A DNA stretch of 64,000 bases, from the NCBI GenBank assembly GCA_003255025.1, contig QANY01000280.1, forward strand, positions 626,941-690,940. Direction: 5' to 3'. This document shows, in pieces, positions 34,091 through 45,571 of the stretch. The notes under the pieces were generated by a model that saw nothing but the letters and a program-made list of their open reading frames with translations, was not told where the DNA came from and searched no databases. The first letter of the stretch is position 1. Every line of letters begins with the position of its first letter. Source of the stretch: Datisca glomerata (Eukaryota; Streptophyta; Magnoliopsida; Cucurbitales; Datiscaceae). The translations under genes were made by a program, and so were the position numbers.

Positions 34091-35144
34091 ATATATTAGT
34101 TTAATTATAGTTAACTTTATTAAAGCTTAAGCTATCATTATTATTTTATTTAAATATTAAAAAAAATAATGTTAAAATTGTACATCAAAATAATTTTCAT
34201 TATTTCTCTCATTTTATTAATTTCATCAAAATCAACTTTACTAAAATTTACTCTAGCATTGTTAATTTATTTATGTATTCATAAAAATTAGTTAAAATTA
34301 ATGTAAAAATTACACGTTAAGATATTTTTTTTATATAATATATAACTAAAAATGACATTTTAGTAATTTCTTGTTATTTACATAAATTTTCAATAAAATT
34401 TAACATATATCAAACATATCAATATAAACTGCTACCAATCATTTCATAAATTACGATGGACAACCAAACGTAACAATCATATTTTGTCAGCAACTAAATT
34501 GCAATGGTAAATAGCACGAACCAAAATGCTCATATGTGTATAACAATTTTGCATATGACTTGCACTACTAGTTCACTTGCAGGTGCGATTGACGTAGTAT
34601 GGATATTTTTTTCAAACAAACATGTTGAATAATGATATGATATATTCGTTGAAACATTAGTTTTTAGGAAAATTCCTCGGCCATCCCTATAATTTGCTTA
34701 AATGCCAATGACACTCTCTAATTTAAAAAATGATAGAGACCTTAATGTTAGGTTTCAGTCACAAAATAATCGAGAACCGTTAAATTCAAGCTAACATCAT
34801 TTAATTAATACATAATACCATAATTACTCCTTATTTTAAAAATGTTAAAAATAATTTCTTTTAATATTCAAACTAATAGTTAAATGCACGTGAGTTGATG
34901 CTTTTTGAGATTTTGTGTTGTTATAGAGAGTTAATAACTTTTTTTTAATTAATATCTTAGTTTGACATGTTCCTAGATACTGTAATTTTATTGTTGATCG
35001 TATTACGAAGCTGGCTTCTACTTCGGTTCCTTGTCGTACTTGATTTGATGTGATTATCATGATGTTTTGATTTGGTACTTATATTGACTTTTATTAATTA
35101 ATTTTCTTGTTGCTATTTTGTTAATTGATTTTATTCCCTCAAAA

Positions 35145-35640
35145 AACTAAAAAAGATTTGAACTATTAATTTCAATATTAAATTATTCACTTATATAATT
35201 ATTCAATGTAATTTGATCTATTTAAATTATTTTATCTCTGAATTTTTCATAACTCATATATTTTTAATAATTAGAATAGTAAATGTGATTTTGATAGAGA
35301 AAATATCATGAGCCGTATCAATTCACAATTGCATATAATAGTGAGAGCATGTGTCAAACAAATCTTCATCTCTTAGTCCCATTTATATATACTATAGATT
35401 TAAAAAAATGTAAAAAGATTTGAAGTATTAATTTTAATATCAATTATTCATTTATTCAAATTTTTTAAAAAATTCTATCTATTTAAACTAATTTATCTCT
35501 TAATTTTTCACATCTAATATATTGTTAATAATTAACATGATAAATGAAACTTTGGTAGAGAGAATACCAAAATAACTTATCAATTTGGAATTCCATATAA
35601 TAATAAATGCAATTTGTATCAACAAAATATTTCTCCCCCC
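35145..35640. repeat. About 245-bp diverged tandem duplication
   Basis: 35145-35375 and 35400-35640 share the order of AAAGATTTGAA, TTATCTCT.AATTTTTCA, GATAGAGA/GGTAGAGA and ATATAATA motifs and are clearly related but diverged. No coding potential; the intervals 34091-35144 and 35641-35765 are AT-rich with nothing else seen. Confidence 0.65.
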
Positions 35641-35769
35641 CTAAGAGTGATAATTCAGTTAAACCCGAAAAAGTCTTGGTCGGGTTATTTTGGCTTAGAA
35701 AAATTGTTGGAACGGATTGGTTATAAGGAAAATATTGTCATTTCACGCCTAACCTAACATAAGAGTGTT

Positions 35770-35925
35770 CACGGTTCGATTCGATCATTTTTTTGAAGAA
35801 AAAATTGAACCGAAAGTTTCGGTTAGCTATACCAAACTGAATCGGATTGTGAATCTCATATGAACCGAATCCAATCGAATCGTGACTTATGGTTCAGTTC
35901 GGTTCGGTTTAGCGGTTTAACTTCA
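35770..35925. repeat. GGTTCGGTT-rich element fragment
   Basis: Repeated CCGAATC/GGTTCGGTT motifs in both orientations, similar in style to 58190-58290. Such motifs are common in plant non-autonomous repeats. Boundaries are not defined. Confidence 0.5.
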
Positions 35926-36085
35926 GATTCAGAAAATTCACACCTTCATATTCACAAATTAGATTCACATATTTAATCTGCACAACTTCACATATCTTCA
36001 CATATTCGGAATCAGATTCACAAATTTCACAAATTATACAGATTCAGATTCATAAATTCACATATTCAATTTCAGATACACAAAT
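35926..36085. repeat. Degenerate ATTCACA tandem repeat
   Basis: About 160 bases built from CAGATTCACAAATTCACATATTC-like units in irregular order. Beyond it, 36086-36630 holds a 73-codon plus-strand frame without recognisable domain and otherwise AT-rich DNA. Confidence 0.7.
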
Positions 36086-36630
36086 GTCAAACAAATTCAA
36101 CCCTACAAAGATTCAAGATTTAAAAAAACGCCTTCGCCTCTTTGAGACAAAGAACCCGAAGCCTTTGGCCTATTTCTTCCATTTCAACTCATGGAGAGTT
36201 GAATTGATTTTTGAGAAAGAAGGAGAAAAAGAGATATTTACTAAGATTTTACCTACTACCATTTTTGAGATTGATCGTTTATCCACTACTATTTTTTTAG
36301 CTTAATTAATAACTTACAACTATGTAAGTTACATATTTACTAGGATTTACCTTGATTTAAAAATTATAAAAATGAGGGAGAAATCATACAACCTCTATTA
36401 ATGATAAGCAGGAACACCCGTTAGAAGGAAATTTTTCTCGTAAAAAAATGACAGAAGAAATGAATTAAATTATTCATGAATGTGATATAGAAAAATTCTG
36501 TTTGTAATTTAAATCATTAATTAGGAAACTTTTATGATGCGGAGAAGAAATTCAATGCCTCCATGCTAGGCTTTTGTGGCCCTTAAATTGCATTTGGAGC
36601 AATTTAGTAGTTTTTTTTAAAAAAAAATTT

Positions 36631-37506
36631 GGGTTCGCCGAATACGTAGTGGGGTTCACCAAATACGTACAAATGAATAATTCTTGGAGGGGTTCACCAA
36701 TTACGTACTGGGGTTCACCAATTACGTATTCACCAATTATGTAGTGGAGTTCACCAATTATGTGCAAAAGAATAATTCTTGGAGGGGTTCACCCATTATA
36801 TACTGAGGTTCACTAATTATGTAGTGGGGTTCACCAATTGCGTACAAAAAAATAATTCTTGGAGGGGTTCACCAATTACATTATGAGGTTCACCAATTAC
36901 ATTATGAGGTTCACCAATTACGTACAAAAGAATAATTCTTGGAGGGGTTCACCAATTACATATTAAGGTTCACCAATTACGTAGTGGAGTTCACCTAATA
37001 CATACAAAAGAATAATTCTTGGAGGGGTTCACTAATTACGTAGTGGGGTTCACCAATAATGTACAAAAGAATAATTCTTGGAGGGGTTCACCAATTACGT
37101 ACTGGGGTTCACCAATTACGTAGTGAGGTTCACCAAATATGTACAAAAGAATAATTCTTAGAGGGGTTCACCAATTATGTTTTGGAGTTCACCAATTATG
37201 TAGTGGAGTTCACCAATTACGTATTGGGGTCACCAAATACGTACAAAAGAATAATTTTTGCAAGGGTTCATCAATTACGTAGTGGGCTTCACCAAATATG
37301 TACAAAAGAATAATTCTTGGAGGGGTTCACCAATTATGTAGTGTGGTTCACCAATTACGTACTGAGTTTCACCAATTACATACAAAATAATAATTCTTGG
37401 AGGGATTCACCAATTACATAGTAGAGTTCACCAATTACGTACTAGGGTTCACCAATTACGTACAAAAGAATAATAATTCTTGGGAGAGGTTCACCAAATA
37501 TGTACA
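36631..37506. repeat. GGTTCACCAATTACGTA minisatellite with higher-order structure
   Basis: Around 25 copies of GGGGTTCACCAATTACGTA-like subunits are organised into about eleven larger units, each ending ACAAAAGAATAATTCTTGGA. Larger-unit length varies from about 60 to 100 bases depending on the number of subunits. Frames through it (IGEPQYVIGEP; FTNYVLGFTNYV) are repeat artefacts. Two reverse-oriented units occur at 40765-40855. Confidence 0.95.
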
Positions 37507-37710
37507 ACCTAATCGCCTATTTTTAGCCCATAAACGCCTATTTTTAGCTTTTAAACACCATCCTGAAGGTTCTAATCACCGTGTCAAACTCAATCGCTAG
37601 TTTATTGTCTCCAATCGTCATGTTTAAATAGACGATCGCCAGTCTCCCTCCCAATCGCCAGTTTTTTGCTCCTAATCGCCATTTATATGGCTCTGATCGC
37701 CATTCTTCAC
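37507..37710. repeat. Degenerate AATCGCCAnTTTTT repeats
   Basis: About eight irregular copies of AATCGCCAGTTTTTTG/AACGCCTATTTTTAGC. It directly follows the minisatellite. 37711-38243 is AT-rich with no gene seen. Confidence 0.7.
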
Positions 37711-38243
37711 AATTTTCCTTAAAATTGATATTTTTGTAATTCTTTATCGTACACCGGGAAATCATTGATAAAAATAAAAAAAAACTTGTTATTTCAATAC
37801 AAACATTCATGATACTCGCTTATTATGTGAAATTAGATTGGATTAATTAAGGATTCTCGATACAATTGAACATTTATTCATAAACTCGTTAAAAGTTGCA
37901 TTGATAATGTTGTTGTGCTTTTGTGACAAGTATCGAGCGAGATGAGATTTCATCATATATAATTATAAGTCGTGATGTTATGATGGTCGCTAAATCCTAT
38001 TTATCAATTTGATGAACTCGTATAACCCTCAAGGTCAGATTCTATTTATAAATCGAACATATCCGCTAAAAGTTTAAAATTGAATATTAAATTAAAAATT
38101 TTAACCTTTAATTTTATAAATTATAACCCCATAAAATTTGAAAAACAACATATTTACGTTTTAATTTAAAACCCTAAAAATTAAAAGAGATGAGATTACG
38201 AAAAAGCCTAAAATTAGGACCTAAACAGCTTCCAGGCCACCGA

Positions 38244-38874
38244 AAGTACTTTACATCCAGAATGCAAGACCCTGGAATGGAACATAATTTGGAATGTCAA
38301 CCAACTCACTATCACCATCTGGGAGTGGTAACTGAATCTGCCACGATGGTAGTGGGATGTCAGCTACTCTTATATCATCAACGGTCGCTCTAGCCGACCC
38401 TGATGCTCCTGGATTTGGTGAGGTTTTGATGGATTTTGGGCTGTGAAGAGAGAGATGAAGATGAAGAATAAGGAGAATAGGGTTTGAATGAAGAGAAATG
38501 AAGTGTTGAGAGGGAGGGGGAAGGGTGGGTATCGATTTTTTAAGAATAAGGGGGAAGAGGTTTTTTAATGTTGGGTTAATTTTGATGAGAAATAAGATTA
38601 CATTTTGAAATTAATTTTATAAGGATCAATTAATTAAAATGCAAAAGGTTATTTTCCCAAAATTATGAGGTTATTATTATAAAATAAAAAGATTAAATTT
38701 CAAATTTTGATATTTAATTTCAAATTTTTTAGCGAATATACTCGATTGAACAATAGAATCCGACCTTAAGAATATGAACATGATTAAGTATTTGAAGTCT
38801 TTGAAGAGAGCTTGAAGAAATTGAATAAGAATGACCAAATACATGTGAAAATAGGTGTATGAAAAGTCACAAGC
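38244..38874 (+). repeat. 631-bp inverted repeat, left arm
   Basis: The left arm matches the reverse complement of 39570-40200 over exactly equal length with only a handful of differences. The arm ends are sharp: DNA outside 38244 and 40200 shares nothing. It resembles the long terminal inverted repeats of foldback or some Mutator-like elements, but no target duplication or transposase was found. Confidence 0.93.
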
Positions 38875-38885
38875 TTATTCGATTT

Positions 38886-39014
38886 GACCCGTAAGGATAT
38901 CAAATCGAAGCTTATTCAAAGATCTACATGCTTGATAAGTATTGTTTTTTGGACCCAAAACTTATCAAGCATGTAGATCTTTGAATAAGTTTCGATTTGA
39001 TATCCTTACGGGTC
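38886..39014. repeat. Nested hairpin: 54-bp arms, 21-base loop
   Basis: 38886-38939 is the reverse complement of 38961-39014 with a single mismatch. It sits inside the loop of the larger inverted repeat and would form a strong stem in single-stranded DNA or RNA. Confidence 0.95.
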
Positions 39015-39300
39015 ACGTAGTTCTATCCAAGTCAAAAGTTATGTTTTCTAGAAATTGACTTGCGCAAAACGCATGTGTGTCTGGTGTTTAGGGCCCAAAC
39101 GCCATTAGCAGGTCCCAAACGCCAATCATGGTAGGCGAATCTCTAGCCATGACTGGCGTTTGAGGCCTGCTGGTGGCGTTTGTGGCCTAAGCGCCAGTCT
39201 TGAATGACGACTCACCATGTAGTGATGGCGTTTAGGTCCCCATTGTTGCGTTTGACTCTTAATAATTTTCATACACACTTAGCTATATTCAGATTTAGAC
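38945..39300 (+). repeat. About 350-bp direct repeat, copy 1
   Basis: From TTTTTTGGACCCAAAAC through GGCGTTTAGGTCCC to TTTTACACAC, this is repeated at 40284-40610. It includes several AAACGCCA/TGGCGTTT motifs, some palindromic. Confidence 0.85.
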
Positions 39301-39569
39301 ATTTTACACACTTAACAATTTTCTTACACTTAGTCATTTTCAATACTTGTCATTTTCAATGTAGTTGTTTTGCTACACTTGGTCGTTTTTACATGCTTGA
39401 CCATATTTTCATGCACTAAGACATTTTTCACATACACTTAGCCATTTTTACAATTTTTCACATACACTTCACAATTTTTATTCACTTAGTAATTTTCTCA
39501 CCCTTTGTTATTTTTATGTACTTGTTTTGCCACTTAGCCATATTTTCATGCACTTAGTCATTTTCACAT
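39290..39569. repeat. ACACTTAGTCATTTTC-like tandem array 1
   Basis: Irregular copies of an 18-19 base unit, CACTTAGCCATTTTCACA and variants, fill the rest of the loop of the 631-bp inverted repeat. The 71-codon plus-strand frame here is a repeat artefact. Confidence 0.85.
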
Positions 39570-40200
39570 GCTTGTGACTTTTCATACACCTATTTTCACA
39601 TGTATTTGGTCATTCTTATTCAATTTCTTCAAGCTCTCTTCAAAGACTTCAAATACTTAATCATGTTCATATTCTTAAGGTCGGATTCTATTGTTAAATC
39701 GAGTATATTCGCTAAAAAATTTGAAATTAAATATCAAAATTTGAAATTTAACCTTTTTATTTTATAATAATAACCTCATAATTTTTGGAAAATAACCTTT
39801 TGCATTTTAATTAATTGATCCTTATAAAATTAATTTCAAAATGTAATCTTATTTCTCATCAAAATTAACCCAACATTAAAAAACCTCTTCCCCCTTATTC
39901 TTAAAAAATCGATACCCACCCTTCCCCCTCCCTCTCAACACTTCATTTCTCTTCATTCAAACCCTATTCTCCTTATTCTTCATCTTCATCTCTCTCATCA
40001 TAGCCCAAAATCCATCAAAACCTCACCAAATCCAGGAGCATCAGGGTCGGCTAGAGCGACCATTGATGATATAAGAGTAGCTGACATCCCACTACCATCG
40101 TGGCAGATTCAGTTACCACTCCCAGATGGTGATAGTGAGTTGGTTGACATTCCAAATTATGTTCCATTCCAGGGTCTTGCATTCTGGACGTAAAGAACTT
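39570..40200 (-). repeat. 631-bp inverted repeat, right arm
   Basis: Partner of 38244-38874. On the plus strand of this arm about 60 codons without a stop (about 40010-40191, including VADIPLPSWQIQLPLPD and VPFQGLAFW) read like real coding sequence and end in a stop, but lack a start Met and a recognisable domain. The arm may therefore include a captured exon or an unknown transposon protein. Confidence 0.9.
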
Positions 40201-40283
40201 ATGTTAGTTTTTTATCAATAAGCAACATATAACCATTAAGAAGAAATAAAATGAGAAAACCAACGAATTAAAATGCTCCACAT

Positions 40284-40610
40284 CATAGGTTTTACTTTTT
40301 GGACCCAAAACTGGTCAAGCATGTAGATCTCTGAATAATCTTCGATCTGATATCTTACGGGCCACGTGGTTCTATCTGAGTCAAAAGTTATGCTCTCCGG
40401 AAGTTGACCTGCGCCTAATGCCTGTGTATCTGGCGTTTGGGGCCCAAACGCCACTTGCAGGACCCAAACGTTAGTCATGGTAGGCGAATCGCCAGTCTTG
40501 AATGCGACTCGTCATGTAGTGATGGCGTTTAGGTCTCCATTGTGACATTTGACTCTTAACAATTTTTATACACACTTAGCTATATTCACATACTTGGACA
40601 TTTTACACAC
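40284..40610 (+). repeat. About 350-bp direct repeat, copy 2
   Basis: Diverged copy of 38945-39300, placed just outside the right arm of the inverted repeat. A minus-strand 80-codon frame here is not supported by any domain. Confidence 0.8.
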
Positions 40611-41320
40611 TCAACAATTTCCTTACACTTAGCCATTTTCACAAATTTACTTATTTTCACACACTTAGTCATTTTCAAACACTTGGTCATTTTCACAACT
40701 TAGCCCTTTTTACAATTTAATCATTTAACACACTAAGTGTATGAAGATGAATAAATATATTTTGGTGAACCCCCCAAGAATTATTAGATGAACACCTTGA
40801 AGAAAATTAATTTTTAAATTTTGGTGAACACCTCAAACATTTGTTGTACGTGATTTTCACAAATTTGCCTAGTTATACACTTAACAATTTTCTTACACTT
40901 AGTCATTTTCACAAATTCACACACTTGGACATTTTACACACTTAAAATGGCTAAGTATTTGAAAATGACTAAGTGTGTGAAAATGGCTAAGACAATCCAT
41001 TTGGTCATTTTCACACATTTCCATGTAGTTCTTTTGTTACACTTAATCATTTTTACACATTTAGTCATTCTTACACACTTAGTCATTTTTACACACTCAA
41101 TCATATTTGAAATTAGATTGAATTAAGTATGAATTACACATTTAGCCATATTTCCATACACTTAACCATTTCACACACTTGGTCATTTTCATATAGTTGA
41201 TCAATTTTACACATTTGATCATTTTCATATACTTGATCATTTTTACACACTTAGCCAGTTTCATATACTTGGTCATTTTCACACACTTTACCATTTATAC
41301 ACTTAGTCATTTCACGTACT
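40555..41320. repeat. ACACTTAGTCATTTTC-like tandem array 2
   Basis: About 25 irregular units of the same family as array 1, interrupted near 40765-40855 by two reverse-oriented units of the GGTTCACC minisatellite (TTGGTGAACCCC, CCAAGAATTATT). No coding region. Confidence 0.85.
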
Positions 41321-43016
41321 AGTCTCATATGTAAATGTTAATGAAATAATAAACTCGCCAGCACATTAAAAACCTAATTCACATTCTCCTTTAATTAAAC
41401 ATCTCATTCATTAGTATCACTACACACGGATATTTGTTTTCGTTACAAACCCCTTTTAAACACTCTAAAAACACATCATTTCATTCCAAGTTTCAATGTG
41501 TCTCTCATATCCAATGATGACAAAAATATAACTTATTTGTAATAGGAATCCATCATTCAAACAAATTTATACGTATCATCAATAAATAAAACATCATGGC
41601 TTGAAAAGATATTTTTGTTGCAATGTGTCTCTCGTACGTTGTAATCATATATCTTGGATCCTCTCCATCTCGTTGGACTCTCTTGAAGCTGGGCAAAACG
41701 AGTGTATGGTCAACTTGTGGGGAAATTTGAACGTGAAATGAAAATCCAACTAACTTTTAAGAATCAAAGACAACTAAAAGTGAATAACAACTGACTACTC
41801 AACTATCAGTCTCTTTTAACATGCTGCAGTCCACCATGCGCTAGTTGAAACATATATAGTGTCTCTATAGCAACCAAGTACCCAGTAATGATTCCATAAC
41901 TCACATAAATAGGCCATTCATACATGTTAGCACAACCATCCTTCAGTAAGAAACTATCTGAATACAACAAAAAATAAGAGAGCATAACCAAATTACCTGG
42001 TTCAGTAAGTAGACAAAAACTGAGGTAAACATGAGACATGAGAACCAACAAATTACAGTTGGGTGACCTCGGCGCAAAAGAAACCAAAATGTTTCTTTTA
42101 TGAACTCATGCTCAAGAAAAACATAGGCCATCAAACTTCACATTATATCTTTTTCTTAGAAAATTGACTAAAAACTCATTCAAGTTCAATTGAAGAGTAA
42201 GCCTATTAATTTTTTATCCGAATGTCAATGGAACAAAGATAAAATACGAGCTCGTATTTTTAGTATATTCTCTAGCTATCTCTCTTGCTTGAATGTAGAT
42301 TAAGAAGAACTAAAAGAAAGCAGATGTTGGCATACCCTTTTTGAAAACAACATAGATAGCTGATTTGAAAACAAGATGGATAGCTAAGTATAATATGGTG
42401 AAATTCAGTCACTAAGAATCCTTATGGAATTCAATAAATATACAACTGTTTAAAAAATTCAAATGTGCTATAATGGTGGCAACTAGGCATGATCGATAAA
42501 CTCGATTATATTGGAATGTGCCAGAAAATGTAAAATATCGTTTATCATTATATGCATGCTGCTACTACCTTCTCAGTGTCAAATATAAAAGAATGCTCAT
42601 CTTATTGAGTTAACATCTATTTTAACTACCTAAATGGGACAAGACGAGGATTAAAGAGTATCTTCTTCCTCTTTTAACAACAAGACCTTATAGAAGTTTC
42701 ATTTGAACTATACAATCTCTGGTATCTCACTCATCTATTTCATTTAATTATTTCTAACAGCAAAGCATTGTAAAATAAGGTATCAAGTAAAATATTATTG
42801 ATATTCAGAAAGTTGAATAAACATACAAAATTCAATTAGAACAATTCGTAGTCAGTTATGTCATTCATATATCGTTAGCTATAACCTGAAACATTATAAT
42901 TAAGCATCTCCAAAATTCATTCAAGCAGATTTTAATCGTTCAAAATCAACTGAGACATGAATAAATTAATTGTTTGCCCTAGCGTTCAGAATCAACTCAG
43001 ACATTAAGCATCTCCA
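41321..43016. other. No supported gene
   Basis: AT-rich DNA. Two overlapping minus-strand frames near 41806-42134 give hydrophobic peptides but in different frames and without a recognisable family; I treat them as chance. No repeat of note was seen. Confidence 0.4.
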
Positions 43017-43345
43017 AAATTCATTCGTGTGCCCTAGCTTTTGATCATTCACGAAGGGAGAAACACATACCACTGATTGAAATAAATAAAAAAAATAGGG
43101 CAGTGAGAGAGATTGAAGGAAAATCATACCTTTCTCGTGCCCTAGCTTTTGGCTGCGAAGGGAGAAACACACTTCATCCAGAAACCATCTATTTCACAAC
43201 CATAGTGCCTTAAGCTTAAAGAGAGAAAAAGAGAGAGACAAAGAGAGAGAGAGAGATCACCCACGACAGAGAGGGGGGGAGGAACTGACCACGAACGCAG
43301 AGAGAGAGAGAGTCAACGATGGAGAGAAAGGTTGGACAAGGGACG
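43017..43345 (-). other. Diverged direct repeat and GA-rich leader-like sequence
   Basis: GTGCCCTAGCTTTTG...CGAAGGGAGAAACACA occurs at about 43029-43073 and again at 43137-43172. It is followed by AGAGAGAG-rich DNA to 43345. On the minus strand this resembles the 5' untranslated region of a plant element or gene. No coding region. Confidence 0.45.
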
Positions 43346-43579
43346 CACATAGACGAAGAAAGAGAGCTGGAGGACGAAGAGAGTTTGGAAATTGGGGTAA
43401 AAATCGTCTGTGCCCTAAAGAAGAGAGCTTAAGCTTCTAAGCTTCAATGAAGCTTTCCACGAAGAAGAAGTGGAAAGGAAGCTTTGGTGGGTGACCGGCT
43501 AAGCAGCTTCAAATCCCTTAAATATATCCAATGGCCTAGATCTATCTCCAAAGATTTGGTGGCCTACGTTTACCCAGCA

Positions 43580-43610
43580 TCAATGTCAGGAGAAAAACTC
43601 CCGGCATTGA
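43580..43610. repeat. Small hairpin, 13-base imperfect arms
   Basis: TCAATGTCAGGAG and CTCCCGGCATTGA pair with two mismatches around an AAAAA-type loop. This resembles subterminal repeats of CACTA-type elements, but one copy is too little to decide. Confidence 0.5.
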
Positions 43611-43931
43611 AGAGTGATCCCATTAATTAAATTAGAAATAGAAATAGAATTATTATACACTATATAACAAGTAATATGTGGTTGCAACTGTACACTATAT
43701 AAGTAATACGTGGTCGCCACTTAAGACAACGGTAAATCCAATGTGGAAATTAATGGCACTTTTAATGAAAAATGTCTTAAAATACAAACCATGTAAGCAC
43801 TGAGCTGGAAATATTATTTTTCCCTAAAACCGACTAAAAACAGGTTCAAGGTTTGTGGAGTCACTCATTTTCTGGGGTTCTCCTTACTGTCCTATTTCTT
43901 ATAATAGATTACCACAAACTGTAAAAGTATG

Positions 43932-43943
43932 GCTCTGATACCA
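43932..43943 (-). other. Perfect tRNA-Met primer binding site
   Basis: Minus-strand TGGTATCAGAGC matches the initiator-tRNA-Met complement used by plant LTR retrotransposons and caulimoviruses. It is two bases from the proposed LTR end. A short frame (MSDSTNLEP) starts about 75 bases downstream on the same strand and soon stops. Confidence 0.8.
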
Positions 43944-43945
43944 AG

Positions 43946-44552
43946 TGGGGTAATCAACTATATAGATCTCAACTGATCAGTCTAATATATACTTTCAACA
44001 TTCAGGTAAGGCTCAACCATCATCCTCCTAGGGAGCCGCTGTTAGGATCTATGAAAATATTCATCAAACTAGAACAACTCAGAGTGGTATACTAGAGTAT
44101 CCTTCTCAGATCATAGTCTGATTCTTTTCTGATACACAGGATCCCTTTGTTAAGGGTAAATGTAGAGCATACTTGAATCTCGACAGCCAGAAGTAAACTA
44201 TTACAAGAGCAAGGTAGCAAGAAGAAAAACTTAGAAAGTCATGAGAGAAAACCACTTATATATTTTTAATCTTTAAAACTCTTCCCTACAATGAAAGGAA
44301 AACCCTCTTCATATAGAGATGGAGGGGGAATACAGACAATTAGCAGCTACAGACCTAAACAGTCTAAAGTAACGATAATTATTACAAAAAAACAAAAACT
44401 AAAAGCTTACTTTTACAAACAGTCTAAAGTAATTACTTTTACAAATAGTCTAAAGTAACGATGATTAGAAAAGACAAAACTTAAAAAGGAGACAGTAAAG
44501 ATAAAACTAGAATTTTTACAACACGATAAAGATTAGTGGAAGACATGTGGCA
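43946..44552 (-). mobile_element. Putative 607-bp LTR or pararetrovirus promoter/leader
   Basis: On the minus strand it would start TGCCACATGT and end TTACCCCA, two bases before the primer site, giving TG...CA ends. A TATA-like CTATATGAAGAGG lies near 44309-44320 with about 370 bases from there to the primer site. No second copy is in the window, so it is either a solo 5' end or, because coding-like sequence lies directly upstream, the intergenic region of an integrated pararetrovirus. Confidence 0.5.
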
Positions 44553-45420
44553 GCACTACCAATTGCCTTTAGAAATAGGTTCATGATCAGAGCCTAGGTT
44601 GGCATAGTCTTTATCATACGGTGGGTCTTGAAAGTATGCAGAGCTGAAGTCATCAAGATCGTGATGATCATCTGGTTCGGATGGTGGAGCAGGAAGCTGA
44701 CTGAGTTCAGGGGAAAGACAGTCAGTCTGGAATTGGGTGTCCAACTGATAGGGATCTTGAGATTCAAATGAATCTGGATCCTAAGGGTGAGGAGAAGACA
44801 AACCACTGAAGATGAATGAACGTTGGTATTCATGTAAAGCCGAGGAGGAAGCTCTAGAGGATGCTTGAGGACTAGAAGGGAATGGCCCAAAGGGAAAACC
44901 ATTATAGTCTATATCAGTGATGGATTCATTGAGACGTGTTAAGGTTCGACCCAATTGATATTTGGGCCAAGCAGGAGAGGACTGCTACAAATTAACATAG
45001 TTGCGCATATACAGGGTTCCATCAACATAATGATCATGTTCATGGTGGAGAGTGTAAAAACAGAAAAAAAGTCTGTCTTTGTTTCCGAGGAGTTGTCCAT
45101 AGATTGTGTTCAGTGAGAATCTTATGAAACTGGTTTCGCCAGTATGACAGTGGAGCAAAAAGTTGAAGAAGAGTCACAATGTGCGTGTGAGTATTAGCAG
45201 CATCATAAATATAATGATAAATAGGATATAGAGGAAATCCGATGGCATAATAATAAATGGCAGAAAGAGCCCAAAAATACTAGATGAATTCTTCTAATAT
45301 GACACTTTTAATAAGGGAAACTATGATATAAGAGATGATCATATCAAAATGATCTGGAAAAGTGTGTATCTGCGTTTTGACAAGTACAGAGTTTTTGTGG
45401 CATTTCGGGTCCCCTCTGTT
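44553..45420 (-). pseudogene. Unidentified retroelement-like coding remnant
   Basis: On the minus strand, a frame with several stops gives ALSAIYYYAIGFPLYPIYHY and LQLFAPLSYWRNQFHKIL, then a Ser/Pro/Asp-rich stretch (QLPAPPSEPDDHHDLDD) ending at about 44556, next to the putative LTR. The composition looks coding, but I do not recognise the family. Its position just upstream of a primer site fits the last gene of a circular pararetrovirus genome or an unrelated element. Confidence 0.35.
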
Positions 45421-45571
45421 TATAAGAAAGTCAAAACTACTTCAGATTCTCTCTGTGATTAGAAAAACCCTTTGAGTTTCTTCATTCTCTTCTTTAGAAT
45501 AATCATCTTGTTCTACTCTGCAATTGCAATCTACTCTACAGCAACGGGAATATATTCGTGACAGTAACGAG
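45420..45571 (+). other. Probable 5' untranslated exon of the CHX gene
   Basis: CT-rich leader-like sequence ends AACGAG|GTAATTAG, a good donor. A plausible acceptor, TTTTTGGACAG, lies at 46485, 50-90 bases before the coding start. The exon is inferred from splice-site patterns only. The 45572-46485 interval is then an intron; a minus-strand frame in it is not supported. Confidence 0.45.

Noticed and set aside
36631..37506. CRISPR array
   Set aside because: Repeats and spacers are not distinct, the spacers are themselves repeats, and the DNA is from a plant nucleus.
41806..42134. Two hydrophobic minus-strand frames suggestive of a membrane protein
   Set aside because: They overlap in different frames, have no family motif and no supporting exons around them.
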